Assembly: GCF_900188255.1 (NCBI RefSeq)
Contig: NZ_FZNS01000005.1
Location: 248,001 to 312,000, forward strand
Direction of reading: 5' to 3'
Length of the DNA: 64,000 bases
DNA from: Hymenobacter mucosus
GTDB taxonomy: Bacteria; Bacteroidota; Bacteroidia; Cytophagales; Hymenobacteraceae
Position numbers and translations under genes: made by a program. The notes below the pieces were generated by a model. The model saw only the letters and a program-made list of their open reading frames with translations, ran no database searches and was not told the DNA's origin. Shown one piece after another: positions 1 to 8,165 of this stretch; the stretch's first letter is position 1, and every line of letters begins with the position of its first letter.

Positions 1-1
1 G

Positions 2-835
2 TCGTACGTAGGGGCTACCATCGTGCCCGTTGAGCCGCGTATCGATACCTATAACCTAGACCCAGATCGGCTAGAAGAAGCCATTACGGCCAGAACGAAG
101 GCCATACTGCCAGTGCACTTATACGGGCAGGCTTGCCAGATGGACGCCATCATGCAAATTGCCCAACGCTACAACTTATGTGTAGTGGAGGACAATGCCC
201 AGGCTCAAGGGGCAAGTTGCCAGGGCAGGCTTACGGGTAGCTTTGGGCAGGTAAACGCAGTAAGCTTTTACCCCGGCAAAAACCTGGGTGCCCTGGGGGA
301 TGCCGGGGCCGTAACAACGGATGATGCATTCCTGGCGGCGCAAATCAGAACCTTGCGAAACTACGGCTCCCAGCAGAAGTATCGGAATGAAGTGGTGGGG
401 TACAACTCCCGCCTCGACGAGTTGCAGGCCGCTATTCTAGGGGTTAAGCTACCCTACTTAAACCACTGGACCCAGCAGCGGCAGCAGCTTGCAGCGTGGT
501 ATACCCAGCACCTAACCGGCATTCCAGAAATTGTATTACCACAAACGGCCACTGCCTGTACGCACGTGTATCATGTGTACGTGATTCGTACCCGGTACCG
601 CGACGAGTTGCAGCAGTACTTAACGCAACACGGAATCGGTACGCTCATTCATTATCCAATTCCGGCCCACCTACAGCCTGCTTACAAACACCTGGAATTT
701 CAGGCAGGGCAATTTCCAATTGCCGAAGAGCTAGCCCGTACTAGCGTAAGCCTTCCGCTGTGGCCGGGTCTGACGTTGGAACAGGTTGTTTTCGTGTGTG
801 CGTGTATCAGGCGTTTTTTTGCTGCTGCGCGCTAA
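2..835 (+). CDS. DegT/DnrJ/EryC1 sugar aminotransferase, 5' partial
   Basis: PLP-dependent aminotransferase of the DegT/DnrJ/EryC1 family, which transfers an amino group to a keto-sugar nucleotide for surface glycans. The frame is open to the left edge, so the gene begins outside the window; the GTG at 23 is internal, because the seven codons before it (SYVGATI) continue the fold. Visible are the [10 protein letters not shown] block that contacts the cofactor, and [13 protein letters not shown], whose Lys is the Schiff-base residue. That Lys argues against an RfbH-type dehydrase, which has His there. The [11 protein letters not shown] segment is typical of FdtB/QdtB-like enzymes making 3-amino sugars, but the substrate cannot be fixed. 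A 163-bp gap separates it from the CDP-sugar genes. The family is sure; the exact reaction is not. Confidence 0.9.
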   Translation, partial: SYVGATIVPVEPRIDTYNLDPDRLEEAITARTKAILPVHLYGQACQMDAIMQIAQRYNLCVVEDNAQAQGASCQGRLTGSFGQVNAVSFYPGKNLGALGDAGAVTTDDAFLAAQIRTLRNYGSQQKYRNEVVGYNSRLDELQAAILGVKLPYLNHWTQQRQQLAAWYTQHLTGIPEIVLPQTATACTHVYHVYVIRTRYRDELQQYLTQHGIGTLIHYPIPAHLQPAYKHLEFQAGQFPIAEELARTSVSLPLWPGLTLEQVVFVCACIRRFFAAAR

Positions 836-998
836 GGTGAGCTGCCGCCCGTAGCGGGCGTTGGCAGGTGTGGGCTTACTGTCTGTGGGCTTATTGTGTA
901 ACTGATAAGCTGATAATAGCTAGCTTTGCAAGGTAGATTGGAATAATGCTGCTCCTCTGACAAGGTGTGGTTGATAGGTAAACTTTATTCATGCTCCT
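836..998 (+). promoter_or_regulatory. Gap before rfbF with hairpin and candidate -7 box
   Basis: Just after the aminotransferase stop there is a small hairpin, CGCCCG-TAG-CGGGCG (846-860), without a following T run. Further on, TAGCTTTG at 921-928 matches the Bacteroidota -7 consensus TAnnTTTG and lies about 70 bp before the rfbF start. No convincing -33 TTTG is spaced correctly. Inference: rfbF starts its own transcription unit. Confidence 0.35.
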
Positions 999-1769
999 GT
1001 GAAAGTTGTGATTCTTGCTGGTGGCCTAGGTACTCGTCTTTCCGAAGAAACGGTGCTCAAGCCCAAACCAATGGTAGAAATTGGTGATATGCCCATTCTC
1101 TGGCATATTATGAAAATCTATTCGGCACATGGCTTCAATGACTTCGTTATCTGCCTCGGTTATAAAGGCTACGTTATAAAGGAATACTTTGCCAACTACT
1201 TCCTGCACAAGTCAGACGTAACCATAAATCTGAAGGAGAACTCCTTGCAGGTGCACGACAGCTTCGCCGAGCCCTGGAATATTACCCTCGTAGATACCGG
1301 CATGGAAACCATGACGGGTGGGCGCATAAAGCGGGTAAAGCAGCACATCGGCAACGAAACCTTCTTTCTAACCTACGGCGACGGAGTTGCGGATGTAAAT
1401 ATTCGTGAGTCGTTGGAGCAGCACCAGCAGAGTGGCAAGCTGTGCACAGTTACGGCGGTGCAGCCCAGCGGCCGTTTTGGAGCACTCAACTTTGGTGAGC
1501 AAGATGCCGTGACTTCCTTTACGGAAAAGCCCAAGGGCGACGGTGCCTGGATTAACGGCGGATTCTTCGTGTGCGAGCCAGCCGTAATAGACTACATCGA
1601 AGACGACGCAACCATTTGGGAGCGGGAGCCGCTGGAGCGTATTGCCGCTGCCGGTCAGATGCAGGCCTACAAGCACCACGGCTTCTGGAAGCCCATGGAT
1701 ACCCTACGCGACAAAATAGAGCTGGAAAACGACTTGCGGAACGGAGTGGCAAAGTGGAAAACGTGGTAG
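999..1769 (+). CDS. rfbF: Glucose-1-phosphate cytidylyltransferase
   Basis: Makes CDP-glucose from glucose-1-phosphate and CTP, the first step of CDP-deoxysugar synthesis. At 256 residues it has the usual family length. The N-terminal nucleotide-binding signature VILAGGLGTRL (residues 4-14) is followed by KPKPMVEIGDMPILWHIM, then by the FLTYGDG metal/nucleotide site (about residue 125) and by FTEKP and NGGFF blocks diagnostic of RfbF. Translation starts at GTG 999, because this places the glycine-rich loop at the very N-terminus. The stop is two bases before the rfbG start, so the two are co-translated. Codon use is GC-rich here, unlike genes after 2480. Confidence 0.95.
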   Translation: MKVVILAGGLGTRLSEETVLKPKPMVEIGDMPILWHIMKIYSAHGFNDFVICLGYKGYVIKEYFANYFLHKSDVTINLKENSLQVHDSFAEPWNITLVDTGMETMTGGRIKRVKQHIGNETFFLTYGDGVADVNIRESLEQHQQSGKLCTVTAVQPSGRFGALNFGEQDAVTSFTEKPKGDGAWINGGFFVCEPAVIDYIEDDATIWEREPLERIAAAGQMQAYKHHGFWKPMDTLRDKIELENDLRNGVAKWKTW

Positions 1770-1771
1770 GT

Positions 1772-2845
1772 ATGGACCTGAAAGCAGTTTACCAGGGTAA
1801 AAAAGTGTTCCTGACCGGGCACACCGGCTTCAAAGGCGCTTGGCTATTACAGTGGCTACACATGCTGGGTGCTCAAGTAAAGGGCTATGCCCTGGCTCCC
1901 GAGCAAGAGGAAGACCTGTACAACCTGATTCAGGGCGACACGCTGTGCGAATCAGTCATTGCCGATTTGCGCGACCGGGAAAAGCTGGAAGCGGAAATTG
2001 TGGCGTTCCAGCCCGACTTTATATTTCACTTGGCAGCCCAGCCGCTCGTGCGCCTTTCTTACGAGATACCCGCCGACACCTTTGCCATTAATGCAATTGG
2101 TACGGCCTACGTACTGGATGCGGTGCGCCAGCTAGAGAAGCCCTGCACCATCGTTCTTATCACCACCGATAAGGTATACGAGAATAAAGAGTGGGTATAT
2201 CCCTACCGTGAAACCGACCGGCTAGGTGGTTATGATCCGTACAGCGCCAGCAAGGCCTGCGCAGAGCTGGTTATCAACTCCTATGTGCAATCCTTCTTTA
2301 ACCCAGCCGCATACGAGCAGCACCGGAAAGGTATTGCCGTTGGGCGCGCGGGCAATGTGATTGGCGGCGGCGACTGGGCCAAGGACCGTATTATTCCGGA
2401 TATAGTGCGGGCTCTGCGAAACGACGTGCCTGTTACTGTTCGGAACCCGAAAGCTGTGCGGCCTTGGCAACATGTTCTTGAGCCAATAAGTGGCTATTTA
2501 TTGCTAGGGGCTAAACTTGCAAATGAGCCTAAGCAATATGGAGGTGCTTGGAATTTTGGCCCTCAGGCAGAGGATAATAAAACTGTTGGAGAAGTAGTTG
2601 AAACAGCTATTGCGGTTTGGGGCAGTGGCAGTTATGAGTCTTCTATATTGGCTAATCAGCCACACGAAGCAGGGTTATTAAAACTTGATATCAGCAAGGC
2701 AACAAGCCAGTTACATTGGGTGCCAAAATATAAATCTGAGGAGGCTATACAAGAGACTATAAATTGGTATAAGATATTTTGTGCGGAAAGCTCACAAATA
2801 TTGGAGTATACGATAAAAACGATACAACGGTATTCTACGATATGA
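1772..2845 (+). CDS. rfbG: CDP-glucose 4,6-dehydratase
   Basis: NAD-dependent SDR enzyme converting CDP-glucose to CDP-4-keto-6-deoxyglucose. The chosen ATG at 1772 lies two bases after rfbF and gives 357 residues, the normal RfbG length; the open frame extends further upstream but only as antisense-like sequence over rfbF. The Rossmann loop GHTGFKG is near residue 16, the TTDKVYENKEW block near residue 130, and the YSASK catalytic motif near residue 160. The last third of the gene, from about 2475, changes to clearly AT-rich codons while the protein remains intact. Its stop overlaps the next start (ATGA at 2842-2845). Confidence 0.95.
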   Translation: MDLKAVYQGKKVFLTGHTGFKGAWLLQWLHMLGAQVKGYALAPEQEEDLYNLIQGDTLCESVIADLRDREKLEAEIVAFQPDFIFHLAAQPLVRLSYEIPADTFAINAIGTAYVLDAVRQLEKPCTIVLITTDKVYENKEWVYPYRETDRLGGYDPYSASKACAELVINSYVQSFFNPAAYEQHRKGIAVGRAGNVIGGGDWAKDRIIPDIVRALRNDVPVTVRNPKAVRPWQHVLEPISGYLLLGAKLANEPKQYGGAWNFGPQAEDNKTVGEVVETAIAVWGSGSYESSILANQPHEAGLLKLDISKATSQLHWVPKYKSEEAIQETINWYKIFCAESSQILEYTIKTIQRYSTI

Positions 2846-3741
2846 AAATTTCTATAATAGGATCTAATTCACTTCTGGCTTCTTACATAATTGAACAATT
2901 ATGTAAAGATGATGCCCATTACATTCGTCTTTTTGGTAAAGAAGCGCCAAGTAATAAAAAGGCAAACATAGCCTTTGAGTACTTTAGATATCCTGAGAAT
3001 GGGTTTGATTTATCTTCTTTGCTTGACCAAGATGTTGTTATTTATTGTGCTGCTACAGGCGTTCAAGCGAATAAGGCTTTTGACGTTTCACTTATATATG
3101 AGATTAATGCCTTTTTACCGATAAGGATAATTAACTATTTATCTGAGAAGAAATTTTCTGGTAAATGGATAAGCTTTGGATCTTATTTTGAAATAGGTGA
3201 CAATGAACATGTGCATGCGTTTAACGAAAGCGAAATAGTTAATAGCGAACGTAAAATACCAAATCATTATTGTTCATCTAAAAGGCTGTTGACTAAATTT
3301 ATTAGCAATAGTTTATATTCAGTAAAAGCCTTTCATTTAATTCTACCAACAATATACGGTAATAAAGAAAATGACTCTCGTTTAATACCTTACATAGTTG
3401 AAGCCTTAAGTAAAGGAAAACCAGTACAACTAAGCAAAGGCTTACAGGTAAGGCAATACCTTCACTGCAAGGATGTTGTATCCTTGGTGCAACTGCTTGC
3501 TTCAAATGATTACCCGCAAAGTATTTATAACGTAGCGAATGAACCGCCTATCCAGATAGCAGAACTCATTCACTATATATATGCCCTGTTCAATGATAGT
3601 GCTAATAGCGCCCTAGGGACGCTTAGTACAAGAGATGAAGGCATGAAATACCTTGCTCTTAACACTGAGAAGGTTGGTAAGCATATTTCTCAGTGGAAAC
3701 CCACCATTGGAATTAAAGAAGGAATAAAAGAATACTTGTAA
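2842..3741 (+). CDS. SDR-family NAD(P)-dependent sugar-nucleotide reductase or epimerase
   Basis: Member of the extended short-chain dehydrogenase/epimerase family, 299 residues from an ATG that overlaps the rfbG stop. Following rfbF and rfbG, it most plausibly reduces a CDP-4-keto-6-deoxyhexose, as RmlD or the N-terminal domain of CapF do on other nucleotides. The catalytic Tyr-x3-Lys is seen in HYCSSK (about residue 144), and a Ser-rich stretch SFGSYFE lies before it. The N-terminal GxxGxxG loop is degenerate: GSNSLLA keeps only the first Gly. A QYLHCKDVV block near residue 215 is typical of the substrate-binding half. The gene is AT-rich. Candidate products are CDP-6-deoxy sugars; abequose or paratose synthases are less likely because no RfbH is seen. 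Confidence 0.75.
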   Translation: MKISIIGSNSLLASYIIEQLCKDDAHYIRLFGKEAPSNKKANIAFEYFRYPENGFDLSSLLDQDVVIYCAATGVQANKAFDVSLIYEINAFLPIRIINYLSEKKFSGKWISFGSYFEIGDNEHVHAFNESEIVNSERKIPNHYCSSKRLLTKFISNSLYSVKAFHLILPTIYGNKENDSRLIPYIVEALSKGKPVQLSKGLQVRQYLHCKDVVSLVQLLASNDYPQSIYNVANEPPIQIAELIHYIYALFNDSANSALGTLSTRDEGMKYLALNTEKVGKHISQWKPTIGIKEGIKEYL

Positions 3742-3743
3742 AT

Positions 3744-4148
3744 ATGGGACTTTCTGAGAAAATACAGTTGATTGACAGACGTATTCTTGTTGATAGTAGA
3801 GGCTATTTTTTAAAAGTGCTGACTGGAACTGAGGAAGGGTTGCCTGCATACACAGGTGAGATTTACCTTACTTCAGCAAAACCAGGTGAAGCTAAAGGAG
3901 GCCATTATCATCCCAAAGCGAATGAGTGGTTTACTCTTATTCAAGGAGAGTGTGAGCTTAAACTTACAGATATTAAGACTGGCGAAAAGCTTGCGAAAAC
4001 TTTGCACTCTTCCGAACCTTGTACAGTCTATATTCCTAACAATGTAGCGCATACATTCCTTAATACTAGTAATGCAAATGATTTTCTCCTATTAGCTTAT
4101 ACAGATCAGCTATATGACCCTATTGATACTATTCCATTCGCTCAATAA
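3744..4148 (+). CDS. Cupin sugar-nucleotide epimerase, CapF C-terminal/RmlC-like
   Basis: Small single-domain cupin of 134 residues that starts two bases after the SDR stop. The first cupin motif is GGHYHPKANEWFTLIQGE (about residues 51-68), close to the CapF C-terminal cupin and more distantly to RmlC. The second is VYIPNNVAHTF (about residues 95-105), and the protein ends in YDPIDTIPF. Cupins of this type epimerise C3 (CapF) or C3 and C5 (RmlC) of 4-keto-6-deoxy sugar nucleotides. The SDR-plus-cupin order equals a CapF protein split into two genes. Its likely substrate here is the CDP-4-keto-6-deoxyglucose made by RfbG. An FdtA-type ketoisomerase is an alternative, but the GGHAHK motif of that group is absent. 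Confidence 0.75.
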   Translation: MGLSEKIQLIDRRILVDSRGYFLKVLTGTEEGLPAYTGEIYLTSAKPGEAKGGHYHPKANEWFTLIQGECELKLTDIKTGEKLAKTLHSSEPCTVYIPNNVAHTFLNTSNANDFLLLAYTDQLYDPIDTIPFAQ

Positions 4149-4181
4149 TTGATAAATGCTGTAAAAACTGAAAAAACATTT

Positions 4182-5162
4182 ATGCAATACAATGACACTA
4201 CTCTTCTGACAATCATGATTCCGACTTATAATCGGAATCATAAAGTTTTGCTTTCAGTAGAAAGGTTAGTTTCTCAACTAAATAATAATGTTAAATTAAT
4301 AATATTTGATAATTGCTCTGATATTGCGGTTAGTGAGACAATTGGTCATATAAAGCACGAAAATATTGAAGTAGTTAGGCATAGCAGTAATATAGGCATG
4401 TCTGCTAATTTTATTTCTTGCTTTGAAGCCTGCCAGACAGAATGGATGTGGTTATTGGGCGATGATGATCCGCCAGCGTTAGATGCTGTTGATAATATTA
4501 TTTCTGATATATGCAGTTATAATGATTATTCATTTATTAATTACAAAAATCCTTATGCAATAAAAAGGCAAAGTAATTTTACAACCCAAGGACTTGAAGG
4601 CCTAATTGAAGGCATGGATGACTTTGGAAACATATTATTTATATCTGTTGGTTTGTATCATCTTAGTAAATTAAAGCCTAACAAAAGATTTGCTAACCAG
4701 CTATCATATTCTTTAGCGCCTCATCTAGTTTATCTTTTTACTGGGCTTCAAGAAGATGCTAAAGTTCTGTTCAGTAATAAGGTATTACATGATTTCTCTC
4801 TTAGAACTACTACTCCCGACGAGGATTGGTCTTGGCTATCATTAAGCTTAAGTATACCTGTTTTATATGAAATACCTTTAAATATAGGTCAAAAGGCGAA
4901 AGAAAAATTTGCTGAATTAGTGCTGACTCATGTGAAAAAACCAAGTCAAATTTATGGAATAATTGAGCAGCCAAACACTATTAATATGCCCTTGTATGAG
5001 AAAAGATATCTGTTAAGACAAATATATTTTAGATCTCTCCTGTACAAAGGATTTGATAGATATTTTTTATCGTGGTTATGGTGTGATTTAAAATTGAGAA
5101 TAAAGTATGCTTTAAAAAAGCGTGATTCTACTTATAATATAGAGAGATATAAGAGAATATAA
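4182..5162 (+). CDS. GT2-family glycosyltransferase
   Basis: Cytoplasmic GT-A glycosyltransferase of 326 residues that adds one sugar of the repeat unit. The nucleotide-sugar fold begins at once with LTIMIPTYNRN, followed by IIFDNCSD and WMWLLGDDDPP, whose Asp run is the metal-binding DxD. The ATG at 4182 is preferred; an in-frame TTG at 4149, directly after the cupin stop, would add 11 polar residues before the fold. The gene is among the most AT-rich of the window. The C-terminal third is basic and may touch the membrane. Donor and acceptor cannot be read from sequence. Confidence 0.85.
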   Translation: MQYNDTTLLTIMIPTYNRNHKVLLSVERLVSQLNNNVKLIIFDNCSDIAVSETIGHIKHENIEVVRHSSNIGMSANFISCFEACQTEWMWLLGDDDPPALDAVDNIISDICSYNDYSFINYKNPYAIKRQSNFTTQGLEGLIEGMDDFGNILFISVGLYHLSKLKPNKRFANQLSYSLAPHLVYLFTGLQEDAKVLFSNKVLHDFSLRTTTPDEDWSWLSLSLSIPVLYEIPLNIGQKAKEKFAELVLTHVKKPSQIYGIIEQPNTINMPLYEKRYLLRQIYFRSLLYKGFDRYFLSWLWCDLKLRIKYALKKRDSTYNIERYKRI

Positions 5163-5229
5163 TGTTTGTAGCATTTAATTATGTATGCTGTAAACACAGT
5201 CAATTTTTTGGCTCACAGAGGTGTTATAA

Positions 5230-6006
5230 ATGAAGGTTTCAGTTGTAATACCTTGCTTTAACCATGGTCAATACATACAGGAAGCACTACAAAGTGTCGA
5301 ATGCAATGTAGGTAACATCCCGTATGAAATAATCATAGTTGATGATGGCTCAACGGATGCCCATACCTTAATGGTGATGGATGTACTTGAGCAGGGTGGG
5401 TACACTGTTATACGTCAGACAAACCAGGGTTTGGCAGCTGCTAGGAATGTTGGTATCTCTTTGGCAAGAGGGAAGTACATTATTCCTTTGGATAGTGACA
5501 ACAAGCTGCATAGTAACTATTTAACCAAAGCGGTACAGTTACTAGATGATAATCACGAGGTAGAAGTAGTGTATGGCAAACCCATGTTCTTTGGTGAAGA
5601 AACTGGATTAAGAGAGGTTGGAGAGTATGATTTTTTTAAAATCATTCAATGCAATTACATTGATGCTTGCGCTCTGTTCAGGCGTGAAGTTTGGCAGAAA
5701 GTAGGCGGATATGATGGAGCTATGCCAGCTATGGGAAATGAGGATTGGGAATTTTGGATTCATAGCTTTCTGCTCGGTACAAAATTCATGTACCTAAACG
5801 AAATATGCTTCTACTATCGAGTTTCACCTAACTCGATGTCTGTCTCAGTTACTAGGCCCGGCTTTGAGCAGAATAAAACATATATATATACAAAGCACGG
5901 CTCCGCTCTTATTAAAAGACTACTAGATGAGCTACACACTCTAGATTATATAAGGAAAAATAAATTTAGAACTGTAGCTAAAATTATACTAGGTGTTAAT
6001 TTATAA
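5230..6006 (+). CDS. GT2-family glycosyltransferase
   Basis: Glycosyltransferase of 258 residues with a complete GT-A core: VSVVIPCFNHGQYI at the N-terminus, IIIVDDGSTD, AAARNVGI, the metal site PLDSDN (about residue 91) and the catalytic-region GNEDWEFW (about residue 172). It ends soon after the core, so it is shorter than its neighbours. A 67-bp gap precedes it. Base composition remains AT-rich. It belongs to the same-direction series that builds the glycan, probably on a lipid carrier at the inner face of the inner membrane (inference). Confidence 0.88.
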   Translation: MKVSVVIPCFNHGQYIQEALQSVECNVGNIPYEIIIVDDGSTDAHTLMVMDVLEQGGYTVIRQTNQGLAAARNVGISLARGKYIIPLDSDNKLHSNYLTKAVQLLDDNHEVEVVYGKPMFFGEETGLREVGEYDFFKIIQCNYIDACALFRREVWQKVGGYDGAMPAMGNEDWEFWIHSFLLGTKFMYLNEICFYYRVSPNSMSVSVTRPGFEQNKTYIYTKHGSALIKRLLDELHTLDYIRKNKFRTVAKIILGVNL

Positions 6007-6038
6007 TACAAATTTGTCACTTTGTTTGCACGCACCTG

Positions 6039-7040
6039 ATGCCTAAAGTCACTGTCATAGTTCCAAACTACAATCATGCACGGTATTTGCCTTTGCGCAT
6101 TGAAAGCGTATTGCAGCAAACAGAGCAGGATATAGAGGTGTTGTTGCTCGATGACTGCTCACCCGATAACAGTAGAGAAATTCTTGAGCAGTATGCTGCA
6201 AAGGATTCTCGCATTACACTAGTGTATAACGAGCAGAACAGCGGTAGCACTTTTCATCAGTGGAATAAGGGGCTATCCTTGGCTAAAGGAGAGTACATAT
6301 GGATTGCGGAGAGTGATGATTATGCTGAACCAAACTTTCTAGAAACCTTATTGCGCCCCCTTCAGCAGGACTCAGCAATTGGATTAGTGTATTGTGAATC
6401 ACAAACAGTTGATGAGGATAACCGTGAATTAGGTATACATCATATTATGCCGAAGGAACTGGAGGGGGCCTTATTAAATCAGAACTTTGTTGTTCATGGT
6501 ATTGATTTAATTAAACAGTTCATGTCTTTCTGCAATATTGTACCTAACGCAAGCGGGGCAGTCATGCGGCGTAGTGTCTTGAAACAAGCGGGACCTGCTG
6601 ATGCAAATTATCGCTTGGTAGGAGACTGGATATTCTGGGCCAAGATTATGGCGATATCAAAAGTGGCTTTCATCTCTACACCTTTAAATTACTTCCGGCA
6701 GCATACAAACAACGTACGCAGTAATACACTTCGTAGTGGCCTAGCACTCGTAGAGGAAGCTAGGGTTATGCAGGCTATCAAGGCATTTGGAGAGCCTAAT
6801 AAAGCTAATTACGAAAAGAAAATAAATAATATTCTTGGCAAATGGTTTTATGCTTTTGTGGCTAATCACGAGATGCCTTGGAGCTTGCACCGCCAATTAT
6901 ATAGAGAATTGTGCGCTCTTGAGCCTACATTTCCTAGACGATTTACTAAATACTTTTTTTCGACAATGATCGAGAACAAATTCAGTGGTTTACGTCAATT
7001 AATCGGAGATGGATTGCTCAAAAGGATAGTTTCCAAGTAA
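6039..7040 (+). CDS. GT2-family glycosyltransferase, paralogue 1 of a tandem pair
   Basis: Glycosyltransferase of 333 residues with VTVIVPNYNHARYL, LLLDDCSPDNS, the metal site WIAESDDYAEP (about residue 90) and GDWIFWAKI (about residue 203). It is strongly similar along its length to the next gene. Within it, bases 6249-6328 are identical to 7336-7415 of that gene, while other conserved stretches differ at many codon positions. This points to tandem duplication with later gene conversion. Both proteins also share the FRQHTNNVRS block near residue 225, expected in the acceptor-binding half. The two may act on similar donors but different acceptors (inference). Confidence 0.88.
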   Translation: MPKVTVIVPNYNHARYLPLRIESVLQQTEQDIEVLLLDDCSPDNSREILEQYAAKDSRITLVYNEQNSGSTFHQWNKGLSLAKGEYIWIAESDDYAEPNFLETLLRPLQQDSAIGLVYCESQTVDEDNRELGIHHIMPKELEGALLNQNFVVHGIDLIKQFMSFCNIVPNASGAVMRRSVLKQAGPADANYRLVGDWIFWAKIMAISKVAFISTPLNYFRQHTNNVRSNTLRSGLALVEEARVMQAIKAFGEPNKANYEKKINNILGKWFYAFVANHEMPWSLHRQLYRELCALEPTFPRRFTKYFFSTMIENKFSGLRQLIGDGLLKRIVSK

Positions 7041-7125
7041 TACGAACAATAGGTTCAATATTGGGGGCTTACATTTCGTATTTTTCCTAAATTCAGCTTA
7101 AGTAGCTGACATAACCGAAACAGGC

Positions 7126-8112
7126 ATGCCAAGAGTAACTGTCATTATTCCTAATTATAATCATGCCCTGTATTTGCCAAAACGCATTGATAGCGTTTTG
7201 AAGCAAACAGAGCGTGATTTTGAAGTACTACTTCTGGATGATTGTTCTCCTGACAATAGCCGAGAAATAATTGCCCATTATGCTGCTCAGGATAAACGGA
7301 TTAAGGTAGTTCTGAACGAGCAGAACAGTGGAAGTACTTTTCATCAGTGGAATAAGGGGCTATCCTTGGCTAAAGGAGAGTACATATGGATTGCGGAGAG
7401 TGATGATTATGCTGATCCACGCTTGTTAGAAACCCTTGTGGCGCGGCTCGAAGCCGACCCTCAGGTTGGCATAGCGTACTGCATGTCTATCAGTGTTGAT
7501 GAGAAAAGCCAGCCTGTTGGCAATCATTATGCATACTATGAAGAAGTAGATGCTCAGCGCTGGGCCCATGACTTCACCATTCCTGGGATTGAGCTTGTGC
7601 AGCGTTACATGCCCTTCCGTTGTATCATCCCGAACGCTAGCGCCGTAGTCGTTCGGCGTAGCGTAATTGAACAAACCGGCCCGGCAGATGAAACGATGCG
7701 ACTATCCGGGGACTGGGCATATTGGTCGAAAATCCTGGCCTCTTCTAAGGTAGCTTTTGTTGCTGAGCCCCTAAACTACTTTCGTCAGCATACCAATAAT
7801 GTGCGCAGTAAAGCATTGGTCACGGGTCTGGCTTTAGCGGAAGAAGCACATATTCTGAAATTCTTGCAGCAGTTCGGACCACTGGATTCAGCAGTCTATC
7901 AAAAGAAAATAGACAGCCTCCTGCAACGCTGGTTTTACGGCATGGTGAATTACAACATCACGCCTAAAGTGCACAAGGAAATTTACGCTCGGCTTGCACA
8001 AGTAGACCCTCACTTTGCACGTCGTTTCGCATCCGCTTTCAGCCGTTTCTTGTTCGGTAACAACATGAGCGGTATACGGCAGTTTATTGGCGACAAACTG
8101 CTAGCTCGCTAA
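7126..8112 (+). CDS. GT2-family glycosyltransferase, paralogue 2 of a tandem pair
   Basis: Glycosyltransferase of 328 residues, the sister of the gene at 6039. Shared blocks are PNYNHALYLP, LLDDCSPDNSREI, WIAESDDYADP, PNASAVVVRRSV, GDWAYWSKI and FRQHTNNVRSK. From about 7430 the codon use becomes more GC-rich than in its twin, so the two copies differ in composition mainly in the 3' half. It ends with an IRQFIGDKLL tail like the RQLIGDGLL tail of its sister. The start ATG at 7126 aligns with that of the paralogue. Confidence 0.88.
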   Translation: MPRVTVIIPNYNHALYLPKRIDSVLKQTERDFEVLLLDDCSPDNSREIIAHYAAQDKRIKVVLNEQNSGSTFHQWNKGLSLAKGEYIWIAESDDYADPRLLETLVARLEADPQVGIAYCMSISVDEKSQPVGNHYAYYEEVDAQRWAHDFTIPGIELVQRYMPFRCIIPNASAVVVRRSVIEQTGPADETMRLSGDWAYWSKILASSKVAFVAEPLNYFRQHTNNVRSKALVTGLALAEEAHILKFLQQFGPLDSAVYQKKIDSLLQRWFYGMVNYNITPKVHKEIYARLAQVDPHFARRFASAFSRFLFGNNMSGIRQFIGDKLLAR

Positions 8113-8165
8113 ACTAAAAAGAGCGGCTCTATAGGGTCGCATTTCTACTTGTTTTCTTGCTTTAC

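Noticed and set aside
2..835. Identification of the first gene as RfbH (3-dehydrase)
   Set aside because: RfbH has His in place of the PLP Lys and binds a 2Fe-2S cluster; this protein keeps Lys in YPGKN, so it is an aminotransferase.
1571..1771. N-terminal extension of RfbG
   Set aside because: The first 67 codons lie over rfbF in another frame and are Arg-rich; the ATG at 1772 gives the standard RfbG length.
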